Assembly (NCBI RefSeq): GCF_016086655.4
Contig: NC_052134.2
Location: 33,107,971 to 33,171,970, forward strand
DNA length: 64,000 bases
DNA from: Lepeophtheirus salmonis
Taxonomy: Eukaryota; Arthropoda; Copepoda; Siphonostomatoida; Caligidae
Reading direction: 5' to 3'
Position numbers and translations under genes: made by a program. Position 1 is the first letter of the stretch; each line of letters begins with the position of its first letter. Below the pieces are notes generated by a model that ran no database searches, was not told the origin of the DNA, and worked only from the letters and a program-made list of their open reading frames with translations. Below, one piece after another: positions 34,490 to 46,524 of this stretch.

Positions 34490-37379
34490 TTATCTAACAT
34501 CATCCGCCTCACTATATATATTTTCCGTTGTGTATTCATCATCTAAGTAATGAGTTCTCCGATCACTGAGCTCTGAATTACTCGTGGAGAACTCGTCTTC
34601 CTCTTCTTGAAGCTCTTCTAGTCCTCTATCCCGCTCGGAGTAGTCCCAAACATCTCGCCATGTAGTGGTTTCAGGCATGGCTATAAAATGTATTATTTAT
34701 TACAAATACAAAAATATTTTATAAAATATAATTCTTACCGATAATGTTTGGAAGGATAAATGACCCTCCACTTCTTATAGTTCCAAAGCTTCGATTAGTT
34801 GCATTGCTTCTAACAGTACTATTGCCAGCGCCGTAGAGAGAAAAGTCCCTTGTATAGTTACGACTAATTGTATTAACTCGACTTGTATTTTTTCTTGTAT
34901 TGATGTGTCGGATTTGATTGTCATCACTTTGAATTTGAGGCCAAAGTATTTTGGATTTACTCAAATATTTGCGAAGGAATATACACGTAAGTATGCTATA
35001 AGCAATCACTGACTGCGATAAAATGATTGTTGCATTATTGTTGTCCATAAAGCTATTTGCAGAACCCAAAATAACAGCACCTATTAGGGAACCAAAGAGG
35101 GCTACCATGTTCCAAATGGCTCCAATCTTAACTTTCCTCTTTAGACCAACTATGGATAAAATCATAACTAGTGAGGCTAGAAAGATTGGATAGGAAAACG
35201 AAACTACAAATTGACGATGGACATCATAGTCGCAAAATCCCCCACACGGGCCCCTCGGGGATAAACGAATCCAAAGAACTTGAACTAATATTTGAATAGC
35301 AATCAAACATGTACCCAGAAGGAAAATGACACCTCCCCGGGAGACTTTACTTTCAAATGTGTTCACTGTGTAGGCATTTTGTTTCATATCTCTCAAAATA
35401 TGACTTAAAACCCCTGTGAGAGACACTGCAATTCCGATCCCTGGGAAGAGACGTCTTAGTGTGCAATTGATATCTGGATCTCTCACAATGATGAGTACAA
35501 AATTTGATAAATAAAGTACTAATAATCCAAATGGAAGAAATACTTCGTGTATTTTAATTTCTGTGTCCTCTTCATTTATAACTTCGATAAAGGACTCCCG
35601 CTTCCTTCTCATGAGTATAAGGTAGGACACAATTGTGAATACAATAATGGTGATCCCCAGAAGACTAATAATGATGGTGAGAAGCTCCCAAGAGAAGAGA
35701 GGTTCTTGTTTCCTTTTCTGATGGCTCTGGCAACCCGGATTGGCCATTTCAGTTGTATAAGTTTCTTGTTTATAAATATTAGGGGAACTAGGAATGAGGA
35801 TTCTCTGAGGAGTGGTTGATATTGTAGGAACAGGTTGGAGGGTTATTACAGTAGTTGTTCTGAGTGTGGATGGTCTGGTTGTAATCATACTGGTTGTGGT
35901 CATAGTTGTTGTCGTAATTTCAATAGTCGTTGTTGGAATAGTAGTAGTAGTAGTATACAGAGTGGCTGTCTTAGTGATTGTCGTGGTACTTGGGAAGGAC
36001 ACAAATCGAAATCGCCAACAGGATTTACAATTTCGATAAGTAACAATTTCATTTACCTGGTTCATTCTCATTAAGGCCTCAACACTCAAGTCCTGATCCA
36101 TATCATCGGAACAAGTTCGAGTCCCTCCCAAATGCAAAACGCCATCCCCATATAAATCCTTGGCCCGAAGTCTCCGCCTTTTTAATTTGAAACGAATCAT
36201 GTCCTTGACTGCTAATTTAGAAAGAAGATTCATGGCCTGTATCGTATGTGGAGAAAAGGTATTGAAAATGGTAAAGTCCCGAACATTAACAACGGTTTCA
36301 TAGAGATTCTGTAAATTTTCTAAGTTAAGAGAACTCCGATCGCAATATCGGATAGTTTGATTGACAAATTGATTTTGAGTAACTTCGTCTTTGCGACTAA
36401 ATTGAATTACATAGTCAAAATCCTTTAGGAGTGAGAGATTGTCCATAAAGTAACGCCTTGCCTTACATGAAAGGGTTGCAAAGTATTTAAAATTTACAGT
36501 ACTGGAAGACGAGGCTTTATAGTATTTGAGCCATTTATGTGTAAGAGATGGATCGTGTTCGTTACATGGGAGCATTAGTAGGACAGACTGAAATATACAA
36601 AAATACATACATATATTCAGAGGTATTCAATGATTTAAAGAATAGCACCACAGTGGGTCTTGTATTTACCTTCTTTTTCGCTTTCCTTAATGACGAGCCA
36701 TTTTTTACATTTGGGAATATATCAACATGATGTCTAATTTTATCAATTAATTTACATTCCATATTATTATCCATGGGGTCATTGCATTTTCTTTCCTCTT
36801 TCAGATTCAAACATTGAAAGCCGAAACCCTTTTTTGAACGATGGCCGCATTGAAGACTAGGCATGAGGGATTCAATGGGTTCTTTACATACCACTGCGAG
36901 AGATCTGGAATACGTATAAAATATTTTTTTGTGTTATCATCATTTTTCATCTTGGGAATTAAAATAATTTCACGGCATTAAGAATCGAATAATAGAATTA
37001 TTATTATCTTATTGTTTTTCCACAGTTTATATTTATAGATTTGTACATATTATTCAAGGCTTTATTTGGCATGACTTGACGAAACAATGGTAAGCCAATG
37101 ATTATCATACAAACAGACAGAAGGGAGGAGCGCCATGCATCACTCTATTATTGAATCATGATTCATGATAGATATTTGTTGGAATGACGAACGGTTTACT
37201 TACTTTTCTTTATATTTAAATATCTTTCCCTTATACCGAAGACTGTATTGATCCCTTCCATTCGTCTATAAATAATAGGGTAGAAAAAGGATTATATTAA
37301 TAAAAGAAAATATTGTACAAATCCATTCTTACCAGGGATTCATTTTGGCCCTTGTTTAAATAAACCAATTTGCATGGCT
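34490..37379 (-). CDS. Class C-like seven-transmembrane receptor, 3' portion; possible boss relative
   Basis: Five exons join in phase: 37333-37379, 37204-37265, 36670-36904, 34739-36587 and 34490-34680, about 793 residues with the N-terminus missing. The order is a cysteine-containing extracellular part, a Thr/Ser-rich mucin-like linker (about 35800-36000), seven hydrophobic segments and a cytoplasmic tail. The segments run from LLTIIISLLGITIIVFTIVS to TIILSQSVIAYSILTCIFL. DINCTLRRLFPGIGIAVSL at TM3 matches the C-x-LRR-x-x-x-G motif of family 3 GPCRs, and IQILVQVLWI fits TM4. The tail is acidic with tyrosines (WDYSER, YLDDEYTTENIY). The extracellular part does not look like a Venus-flytrap domain, so the arthropod receptor ligand bride of sevenless is a candidate relative, at low certainty. 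The first exon starts in phase 1, so at least one more 5' exon is required. Confidence 0.75.
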
Positions 37380-37829
37380 CTGAAAAATATAAAATAAATA
37401 AATATTCAATGAGTAAAAAAGTCGTAACAATATATTTAATACCCACGCAACCTCATCTACTTATTTAGTACATACTCGTATATGAGGATTAAACATAAGA
37501 TATTTTATTGTCTTTTTTTTCCATAGTAGATAGTCCTGAAAATCCTCTAATAGTCTTAAAGCTATATTGGATATATTTTCGATTAATAGTCTGATGATTA
37601 GGGTTATTAATCATGAAAATATCCCCATCAATATAAATATAAACTGTATTCGCCACATTTAATGGCAAAATGTGCAGAAGGCGGTATATTAGATTAGTAT
37701 AGAAGAAATACAAAATAAATTATAGACTCTAATTTATTATACGATTTTTTTTTAATTTTAATTTTTTTTTAAATTCGATCTAACAGAGTTGAATTTTGTA
37801 TTTCAATAATATTCCTCTTGTTTTTTTTG

Positions 37830-38130
37830 GGCAGTAAAAATAGGTCCATTTTAAGTTCTTATGTAAAATTAATTTTTTTTAGAAAATTTTAGATTTTAAG
37901 TTTTTTAGAAAAGAAGTTCAAAATTCAACAGCTGTTGACAGAAAATTATTTTTTTTGTAAAGAAAATTCAAAGCTCCACAGCTATTTACAAAAGTGATTT
38001 TTTTTGAAAAAAAAAATCAAAAATCTACAGCTGTTTATAAAAAATTTCAAAAATTAAATTCCAAATATTAATTTTTTTGGAATTTTTTTTTACAAAAATC
38101 CATAGCTATTCACAAAAAATTACAAAAAGG
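37830..38130. repeat. Family A array
   Basis: Reverse-oriented relative of 7635-8060: AAATCTACAGCTGTTTA, TCCATAGCTATTCACAAAA and similar words separated by A/T homopolymer tracts at about 50-60 base spacing. No coding potential. Confidence 0.65.
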
Positions 38131-38199
38131 AAATTTTTTGCTCTGGTATAATTTGTCCCAATGAACATTTTTAAAAGGAAATAAATCTTTAAAAAAAAA

Positions 38200-38575
38200 G
38201 CCTGTGCAGCCCAAACGTCGTTACCTTTATTATATCCCGCAACCTTTCCTCTGAAATGAAACAAAAAATCCCTCAAATCAGCTGGTAGCCAGGCAATTCG
38301 TCCCAACTATTTAACTATTGTTCAATAATTATTGGGAATTGTCTGCAGCTTAACAAGAGTAAATTCTAATTCAAAATTCAATAAGTGTTCAGAACACTTA
38401 TTAAGAGAAAAGAAGCATAAACATCGACAGCTGACAACAAAAGCACATTTTTGCGTTAGCGAGGTAGCACCGTGATCAACGTTCAAAATACTGATGAGGG
38501 AAAAGAAAAAGAAATATCGACACCTGACAAATAAATACAGGGTACATTTGTATGTTTGTAAGGTAACACTGGGAT
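38200..38575. repeat. Family C dispersed repeat
   Basis: Contains landmarks found many times in this window: CGTCGTTACCTTTATTATAT, TGGTAGCCAGGCAATTCGTC, CAATAATTATTGGGAATTGT, GACAGCTGACAACAAAAGCA and TTAGCGAGGTAGCACCG. Related pieces occur near 27290-27440, 28400-28515, 31800-32035, 33410-33520, 39210-39735, 49200-49310, 49790-49935, 53905-54170, 55600-55820, 60720-60810 and 61440-61660. Not coding. Confidence 0.65.
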
Positions 38576-39045
38576 ATATAAATACAGACTACATACACAA
38601 TAATTAACAGCTAACTAGTATTTTACACAGTTAATCGATATCTTCATTTTCATATTCCCGTTTTGTAAGAGTAAATTGAAAATCAACTTTTATCATTTAA
38701 TGAGTAAATGGTGAGTCAAATTCAATCCATGCCAATTCAATTTGCAAACCCTATCAATCAGTAAATCTTGATGTGTTTTTCTTCTCCTTACAATATTTTT
38801 GAAAAAATAAAAAAATATTTATTAAAACTTCCTTCTTTTTAGGAGGAATGATATCTACTTTGATTTTGAGGCCAATGATTAATCAGTTATGACGTGCCAA
38901 GAAAATAAGTAGGAAAAAGAAAAAGATATACAAGCAATAAAATATTTAAGCTTGTATGTACATTGATAGGCATGCAATGATGTGAATAAATAAATGTATC
39001 TAATTGTCAAGTCAGTCTGCATATAAAGCAAATTATGATATGCAC

Positions 39046-39117
39046 TGAAGGAACATTGAATTCTAGAAATGGGATATGATGAAACTGTAAAAAAATGTTG
39101 CCCATGGGATGGCACCA
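39046..39117 (-). CDS. Candidate upstream exon of the 7TM receptor gene
   Basis: A 72-base segment with acceptor CTTGTACAG and donor GTGCAT, entering and leaving in phase 1, reads VPSHGQHFFTVSSYPISR then IQCSF. Its exit phase and last base allow joining to the exon at 37379 (codon A+AG). Composition is unlike local noise, but the donor is weak and no homology is known, so this is speculative. Confidence 0.22.
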
Positions 39118-40384
39118 CTGTACAAGAAGTAGACAAGGAACCATAAAAAAACTTATCTTATATATTTTGTTTCAATCTCTAAGCCATAGAGAAACATAGA
39201 TATGTTGATTAACACGTCTTTACCTTTATTGTATCACACAACCTTTCATACAAAAAGACACTTTCTGGTAGTTAATTAAATAAGTCAATCATATCAACAT
39301 CTATTTATCTCTTATTTACTGCTAGACTATCACTGGCATACTAATCCTTCACAATTTTTAAAAGGAACTATATATATATATATACGTCATAATATTAAAA
39401 TCTTACTTAGTATCTTATTTGAAACTGAATAACAATTTTTAATATTACTTAGTAGAATTTTTTTTAAAGCGTAGCTATACATTTGCATTTATATAAGATA
39501 GCTAAAATTTCTTCATAGAATTAATAAAATAGCCAATATATATACGACGAGTGATAAAAAAGAAATTGTAGAAATGTTCTTTTGGAAACAGAGCATAACC
39601 ATGGAATAACATATTACTTCGTTTATTTAACAGAAAGAATAAATTATGAAATAGCCATTACATATCAAGTGAGACGAGGGAATCGACAGCTGACAACAAA
39701 ATACTTAGGGTATTTTTGTGTTAGCCAGGTAATGCTGTGTTAACCAAATTGTGTGACTCTAAGATAACTGCTTGGAGTAACTACTATAAATTTTTAGCCA
39801 TCTTCATCGTCAATAAAGTTCATGCCGTTATATCTTTTTTGAACTTTAGGGCGACTATATTTTTATTTCACAAAAAAGGGGACACTTTGCTTGGGGGGGG
39901 GGGAAGAGTTAATATTTTGAAATTAATAAAATTTAAGAATAAAGTATTTAGCGTTTTCATATGACGCCAGCAGTGTTGATGTCGGCCATTTTGGGTTCTT
40001 AAACAACCAAGTTTTATAAGAATAAAAAACTTTTTTTTCATATAGTAGTCATTTTATATATTTTCATCCCTTAACTATTACGGAACCCTATGTGAAACTG
40101 ATTGGCTAGAAAGAATGATAATAACTGAGGCTAGGGGAGATTTTAGCGTGAGTGGGGCCTAGGGTAAGGATATTTTTAATATTGAATATCATTTTCTTAA
40201 GAAAATATAATGAGGGCAGATTATAATTTTTTTCTAATGCCCTGGTATACTATTAATAACATTAAAAAAATCTGCTCTGAGCTGGGTCTAATATAAGTGC
40301 AAGCCCACTTCGGCAGCATAGGTTACAGTGGCCTAAGGCCAACTCTGTAAACAAAATATATATAATATATGTACAATGATGACA

Positions 40385-40835
40385 AACCAATGTAGAATAG
40401 GCATGTTTATAAAAAAGAAACCGAAAATCAACATGGTAACCCTGACAATTTGAAGAATGCTTAGGAGGAAAGAAAGAATAATGCTCATGACGAATCATTC
40501 GAGCAGCTACAATCAGCTGTGATAAGAGAGGAAGGAGAAAAGGATATAAAAAAAGACATTTACTAGAATTAATCCAATTTCGATCTCCAAGTCTACTTTG
40601 AGTCCAACAAGGACTTCCAATGACAAATGACTCCACAACAAATCCTCAGTGTTACGCTCTGTCTTTTATGTGCACACACAAATGTTAAATCAGGGGTTGA
40701 ATATCATTGAAACTATTTAGGTAATGATGTTCACTAATCAGAAATTAAATAATAAAAACAACTGCTAAGGAAAATAAAATTTATTCTTTATGGTACCAAT
40801 TCTAAAATAACGGACCAGCTAAAAAACACACATGA
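40385..40835 (+). repeat. Dispersed repeat family B, copy 4
   Basis: A near full-length sister of 20590-21075, with the same order of blocks from TGTAGAATAGGCATG to a final segment resembling GGTACCAATTCTAAAATAACG. The reverse-strand reading frames are chance products of this repeat rather than a gene. Confidence 0.7.
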
Positions 40836-41317
40836 TTTACATGATTGTATATGTATGTTGTGTACAAGTTCGAATTTCATCATCTTAAAATGCTTTATAT
40901 ATATATTATATTAATTGATATCAAGGCCAATACAAATACAAGGTTAGAATCGGGCTTGATGATTCAAATTGGCATCTAACATTGATACGATCATTTCATT
41001 TGATCTATTCAAATTGCATAGTTGCTATGTATTTATGGGTAATATAACTCTGGACATTTGAAGTTGCCCCACAAAATACTTATATTTTAGTAATTGATAC
41101 TAAACTAATCAAATATTATACTACTAAAATGTAACTTATCCATTGAACTTTCAATTATTGGCATGATCCTCATCTCAAGTACTGTAAATCCAAGTACTGT
41201 TAAATTTATTCATATCATTTTTTGATTGCAACTTTTACAATTTGCTAATAAAAATTACAATTTATATGACACATATATTTATATATGTAATGTGAAGAGA
41301 GATTAACTAATCAAATG

Positions 41318-41442
41318 TCATTTAACATGAGTGATAGGAGTAACAGTTGAATCTTTGGAGAATGGAGCGTTTTTACTAGCGTCAAAAATTGCATCATAAT
41401 TATAGGCTTCATCATCTTGGGCACTCATAGTTGATGTTTTTA
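41318..41442 (-). CDS. Candidate terminal exon of an unidentified gene
   Basis: After an acceptor TATATAG, a 125-base segment reads TSTMSAQDDEAYNYDAIFDA then SKNAPFSKDSTVTPITHVK and a stop. The Asp/Ser/Thr-rich composition is typical of a coding C-terminal tail and unlike the AT-biased flanks. A short ORF from the internal ATG (41428) is the alternative reading. No upstream partner exon was identified. Confidence 0.35.
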
Positions 41443-41773
41443 CTATATAAAATGAACAAATTTCTAATAAATCTTGATTCAACTCCACTTAATGGCTTTC
41501 AAAATAAATAAAAAAGACTTAACACCTGCATTGAATACTACTTGATGCCAAAGAAAAACAATGATATTTGAATTAAATCAAATTAATATAGCTATTGTGA
41601 AAATCCCTATGAAATGGCCAGTTTTGTATAATACATTTTGCTTTCGATCAATTAGGAACGAGAAGAGTATGGTATTTGGAGAAAAATATATAATCCCTGC
41701 AAAAATGTAATACTTAATTTGTTGGATAAATGTATATATATATAATATGAATTTATAATTATGTAATAACATA

Positions 41774-42577
41774 TTAGGCTTTGCTATTTATAAGGTTGAG
41801 ATAAAAATAATCTCGTATTTTTTGGTCTATGTATTCGTATGTTTTATATGAAGTATTATAATGATTCGATTTAAGCCAAGTATGTATCGTTCTATTTGAT
41901 AACTTGTTGCCAACGAGAATCTTATTCCATAACACCCTTTTCGTTGGAGCCCTTGTCCCTATTGGCAAAAAACTTGGGCTAACAATTTTCACAGGCCTCT
42001 ATTGAGGCCAAATTTGTACCACAAGCGCGTTAGCTATAGACACAAACAGGTAGTAGTCACTTGGTTCCAGGTCTGGAATGTAGGTTGGATACATTAACTT
42101 CCCATCCAAGCTCCCGGAGCTTTTAGAGGTCATTAAAGATATGTGCGACCTGGGGTTGTCTTGATGAAAAACTTTTACTCTCCTACTCGAGTTTCAATTT
42201 GTTTCCACCCTTCTTCAAATGGTTCAAAACGGTTTTATGATCAACGTCCAGCTCCTGGACGATACTAAGACTGTCAAGATGACGGTGTATGTCGATATTT
42301 TCCAGGATTTTATGGACATTTTCGACAAAAGGCCTACGAGTGCTTGGTGCATCATTCACTTCCACTATTCCAGAACGAAATTGCTCGAACCACTGCTGCA
42401 CTACATGAACCAATTGAGTATCGTCTCTGTATGCATCCCAAATTTTCTTGGTCGCTTTTGATTCGTTTTTCCCTTTCTGGTTGTAAATATGTAAAATATC
42501 TCGAATTTCTTCTTTTGAGATCTCCATTCTCGATGCACAATAATTCACAACTTTATCGACCAAGCGCAATACTGTGA
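41774..42577 (-). pseudogene. Internally deleted mariner transposase
   Basis: The minus strand encodes a mariner N-terminus (MEISKEEIRDILHIYNQKG, VVQQWFEQFRSGIVEV, LDVDHKTVLNHLKKGG). It then jumps to the second half of the catalytic domain, FHQDNPRSHISLMTSKSSG and YIPDLEPSDYYLF, followed by a C-terminal part with PIGTRAPTKRV. The segment containing the first catalytic Asp is missing, and the tail is in another frame. The gene is dead. Confidence 0.78.
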
Positions 42578-42722
42578 AAAAAACATTTGTAGTATTTACT
42601 TAACCCTTTACAATACCATATTGTATGATCCGATCTGACAAAAAATGAACAAGATATACTAAGTTTAAAAAAAGGGCGGGAAATACGAAATTACTTTTTC
42701 TCCAGCCTATTATGTAATACAG

Positions 42723-43086
42723 CTAGTCATTAGAGAAATATATTTTTGATAGACAATAAAGGTTTCGGTTCTTTTTATAGTCTGGCCATAGGAGAGGGAG
42801 CGTCTCCTTGGCAATCAAAACAGTACTTACATGACGTTCAGAATAGACAATTTCCATTTTTTTATCTAAATTTTCGGAATTTGGCCTTCCAGGGTGTGGT
42901 GTATCTTTCACTTAAAAATTACCAGAACGGAATTGACGGAACCAAAATTCCGCGTGATTGGTTGTTACAGTATCAAGACCATATACACTATACAGTATTC
43001 ACATTTTCATCCGTCTGATTTGTGATTTCTCCTTTATCGTCAAAAAACTGTAAAATGAGGCATATTTTCTCAAAGCCGGTGTCCAT
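42723..43086 (-). pseudogene. Second mariner N-terminal relic
   Basis: It reads MDTGFEKICLILQFFDDKG, then after a stop VKDTPHPGRPNSENLDKKME and IVYSERHVSTVLIAKE. This is the ordinary mariner start followed by the GRP linker, from a subfamily different from the neighbour at 41774-42577. It is in tandem and the same orientation, and stops fragment it. Confidence 0.65.
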
Positions 43087-43349
43087 ATTGACGTGCCATC
43101 AAACAGTACTGAGTCAAACAATCACAAAACTGTGGTGAAGTTTTTTTAGTACAAAATTTTCTATCTCTAACAATATCTATAGTAAACTTATTTTACCTAG
43201 TTTTTGGAAAGATAATGGATTTCTTTTTACTACAGCTATGAAAATGATGTAATAACTAAGGTTGATAATTTTAATAAGAAGAGAAAAGCGTGCGAGGAGA
43301 AGGGAAGAAATACTTATGGCATCATTGATTAAGTAATATACATATTCTT

Positions 43350-45420
43350 CTATCAAGAACGTTATTATTCCCGCCTTTATTATTCAATATTAACATAATA
43401 TTAGATGCAGATAGTCGATAGAGAACTCAATAAAATGCCTAAAATAACGTCGCCTTCTGTCTGGATTTCTGAAAATGGAGGCTCAGGAATTTGGAAAATA
43501 CTTACCGGATGAGAAATAGATGGCTTGTCGGATTTGTCGATACAAATGTGCATTTAGTACCCTGTCTAGAATTATACACCACTCATTATTCTCATCTCAT
43601 ATCAAGAGTATGGATATTCATCTATAAAATCAAGTTCACGATAAATATATTAAGTCAGACTTTAACTTTGATCTCACAAAGATGCTTATTGCGTACAATA
43701 TAACTTTATCTATTGCTAATCATCCTACGTTCAAAAAATTTATGGAGAAATACACATTTAAATTCTTCCCTTCCCAAGGAACCATCATTATTTAATGGAG
43801 AATGTTGGTAATGATGTCATTTATAGATTTTAAATTGTGCAGTTAAGATAATTTTCAGAATGTTTAGAGTCATCCACACCAAATTACGAAATAGAACTCA
43901 GAATTTTTTTACCATCTAACAGTAAGTATTCATTTAAAAAAAAAAATCTAATCATAAAATATGATTCTATTTTAGCTAAAATTATCAAGAATTATGATAC
44001 ACAACTCATTAAATGGCAAAAACAAGTGCTTAAATGGTCACAACAACAAGGGTAGTAGCTTTGGATGGCTCGCAACTAGTTTGTCTGAGACTAGTTTCTT
44101 CACTTAAAGACTTGGATACATATATATAACAATATAATATTACATGGTCAATAAATATTACTTTTTTATCACTTAAGGATTATCTATGGTTGATAAGCTC
44201 CAAGAAATGGTGCTCAGAAAACTCATCAAAGGCAAAAACAACGGAGGTAGTTGCATTGGGTGTAGCATTATAATTAGCAATAGTGTCTATCCTTCATGAT
44301 ATGTTGTTATATAAGCATAAATAAAGGGGGAAAATATTTTTTGATGCTCTTAATGAGGAGTAATATCTCCAGACATTACTACATAATTAGCTTTTGCTCT
44401 AAATCTTTACGATGGATTTCATTCTAACATATTTTTTATTAGTATATTTATTGTCTAATTTTATGATTTTGACATTTACTTTATTATTAAGAATTATTTA
44501 GATCTCATCGATATCTATCCTGTGCACAATTGTATATTGCAACTTCCACATGAAGAAAAAGGGGTGATTATATTTTTGATTAAACTCCACGTCTGGCTTA
44601 TGTTTAGCAACTTAAAGTTATGACATATTTAAATTAAATTTATGTCAGAACAAGAAAATATTATTTGGATCCGTCTATCATCTCAATATTCTGTATTTAT
44701 AATTTATTGTTATTATTAGTTATATGTAATTGTTTAATTTTGTATATTTAACAAAAATGTATGATGGTTTATTTTTTAGTATGTTGATTATATTTAAGTT
44801 AAGCCTTCTTTTTAAATTTGGAACTTCAAATATATTTCGAAATATTCTACTTTGTCGTTTCATTAGTTATTATTCTGAGAATATGGTTCATAATGAATTA
44901 CAATTTCATGGAGTGTGACGTTTTCAAATCTACTGTAACGGATAAAAAACGTCGTAGTATATCTTTATTAAAGATTTTGCTAGTAAATACTTTCGTTATA
45001 CCCTCAAAAAGCTGATAATCACATCAGTATTTTAAACAATGATACCATAAGTCTTTCCCCCCTTCTCCTTGTACGCGTTTTTCTCTACAGAATTATCAAT
45101 TTTAGACTAATAACACATTTTAAATATATATCAATGTTTGTTATACAATAAAGATAGTTGTTAGAGAGATATATTTTTGATGTACAATAAATTTCTAAGC
45201 CCTTTTATTATTTAATCTTCTTTTTACATCAACAGCACCTGTAAATGGTCGCCATTTTCATAAATATGAATGACCCCCTTATAAAACTTGTTTGTTTGAG
45301 CTCTTACCATAATCAATGTTGACACCAAATAAAAATGCTCTATATATGCACCATCAGTAAAGTTCATGACGTCATACCTCTTCCCAAATTTTGATTTAAC
45401 ATCAGGGAATTATATTTTTA
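43350..45420. other. Repeat-derived spacer
   Basis: No gene seen. The segment at 45040-45105 is an inverted relative of 43262-43330 (AAGAGAAAAGCGTGCGAGGA against TCCTTGTACGCGTTTTTCTC). The segment at 45150-45200 resembles 42722-42760, so local duplications have built this stretch. Confidence 0.4.
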
Positions 45421-45830
45421 GGTGCAGGAGGGGGGTTCTTGGATTTTTTTAAAAATATTTTAAAACTCCATAGGTATTCACAAAATGTTTCAAATATTTT
45501 TTTTTTTTGTAAAGAATATAAAAATTTTTTTTGTAGTTATTGACAGAAAATTAAATTTTTTGGAAAAAAAAAGTTAAATTTTTTTTAAAAATCCATAGCT
45601 ACTTACAGAAAATTAATTTTTTGGAAAAAAAAAATTCAAAAATTAAATTTTAAATATTAATTTTTCTAGAAAATAAATTCAAAAATCTATGCCTAGTCAC
45701 GAAAAAATTGATTTTTTAAAAATCCACAGCTATTTACAAAAAATCAAATCTTTTCGTAAAAAAATTCAAAAATCTATAGCTATTCACAAATATTTCAAAT
45801 ATTAAAATTTTTGCTCTGCTGCATAATTTG
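45420..45830. repeat. Family A array
   Basis: At least five degenerate units with AAATCCATAGCTACTTAC, AATCCACAGCTATTTACAAA and AATCTATAGCTATTCACAAA words. It is preceded by a G-rich edge (GTGCAGGAGGGGGG) and followed about 60 bases later by CCCCTCCAGCCAGCCCA, resembling the GC-rich borders at 7635 and 62690. Confidence 0.65.
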
Positions 45831-46154
45831 CCGGAATGGCGAAAATAAATATATTTTAGTAAAAAGTAAAAATTCTTTAATTATTTTTTATGAAGGGAGC
45901 CCCTCCAGCCAGCCCATCCTCTGTAGACACCACAGAACTTCTATTATATGCTTCTAATTAAAATTTTATTTGCTCCCCACAAAATAAAAAGAGAAAAATT
46001 TCTCTTCCGTAAATAGTCTTGTATTCGCAGTTATATATTTATTTATTTATGTAATATATCTGACCGGCCTTTTAGCAATTTTTTTTTATTTTTACATTCT
46101 ATGAACAACTATTTGGGCTAGTAAAAAAATAATAAAAATAAATACCTATAACTC

Positions 46155-46239
46155 TCATAGGTTATAAAAAAGTATAGGGTCTTTGAGATCTGGTTCTATA
46201 GCTATGTAATCATAATCATCATCGTAATACGTGGACCAC
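46155..46239 (-). CDS. Candidate terminal exon with Tyr/Asp-rich tail
   Basis: Following an acceptor CTATAG, an 85-base stretch reads WSTYYDDDYDYIAIEPDL then KDPILFYNL and a stop. The acidic tyrosine-rich string could be a cytoplasmic tail or a tyrosine-sulphated segment. No known family was recognised and the upstream exon was not found. It begins with one base completing a codon, so a phase 2 donor is required. Confidence 0.3.
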
Positions 46240-46524
46240 CTATAGAGATATATTTTTGTTTAGAATGAGGGGAAAAAATACATAATTTAGAGTATGTATG
46301 TATATATGTAATATCCATGAATTCTCGTTCTTTTATATCCTCTCTCCTACGAACCATGTTCTTATATTACATATATACATACTTAATAAGTAACGGGCAT
46401 CATTGCCTTAAATACATTATCAAAATTAAAAATCTGCAAATGATACCAGGAAACTTTTGAAGGAAATTAAATCCAATTTTCCCTTCTTTTAATCCCTTCC
46501 TTCCTTTTTTTCTAGCTAGATGTA

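Noticed and set aside
35812..36074. Plus-strand Val- and Ser/Cys-rich ORFs
   Set aside because: They are antisense readings of the Thr-rich stalk repeats of the receptor exon.
37489..37713. Reverse ORF (VYIYIDGDIFMINNP) considered as a receptor exon
   Set aside because: No donor in the phase 1 required by the exon at 37379 was found, so it was not added to the gene model.
40262..40636. 124-codon reverse ORF
   Set aside because: It is within family B repeat sequence and is not conserved at 20590-21075.
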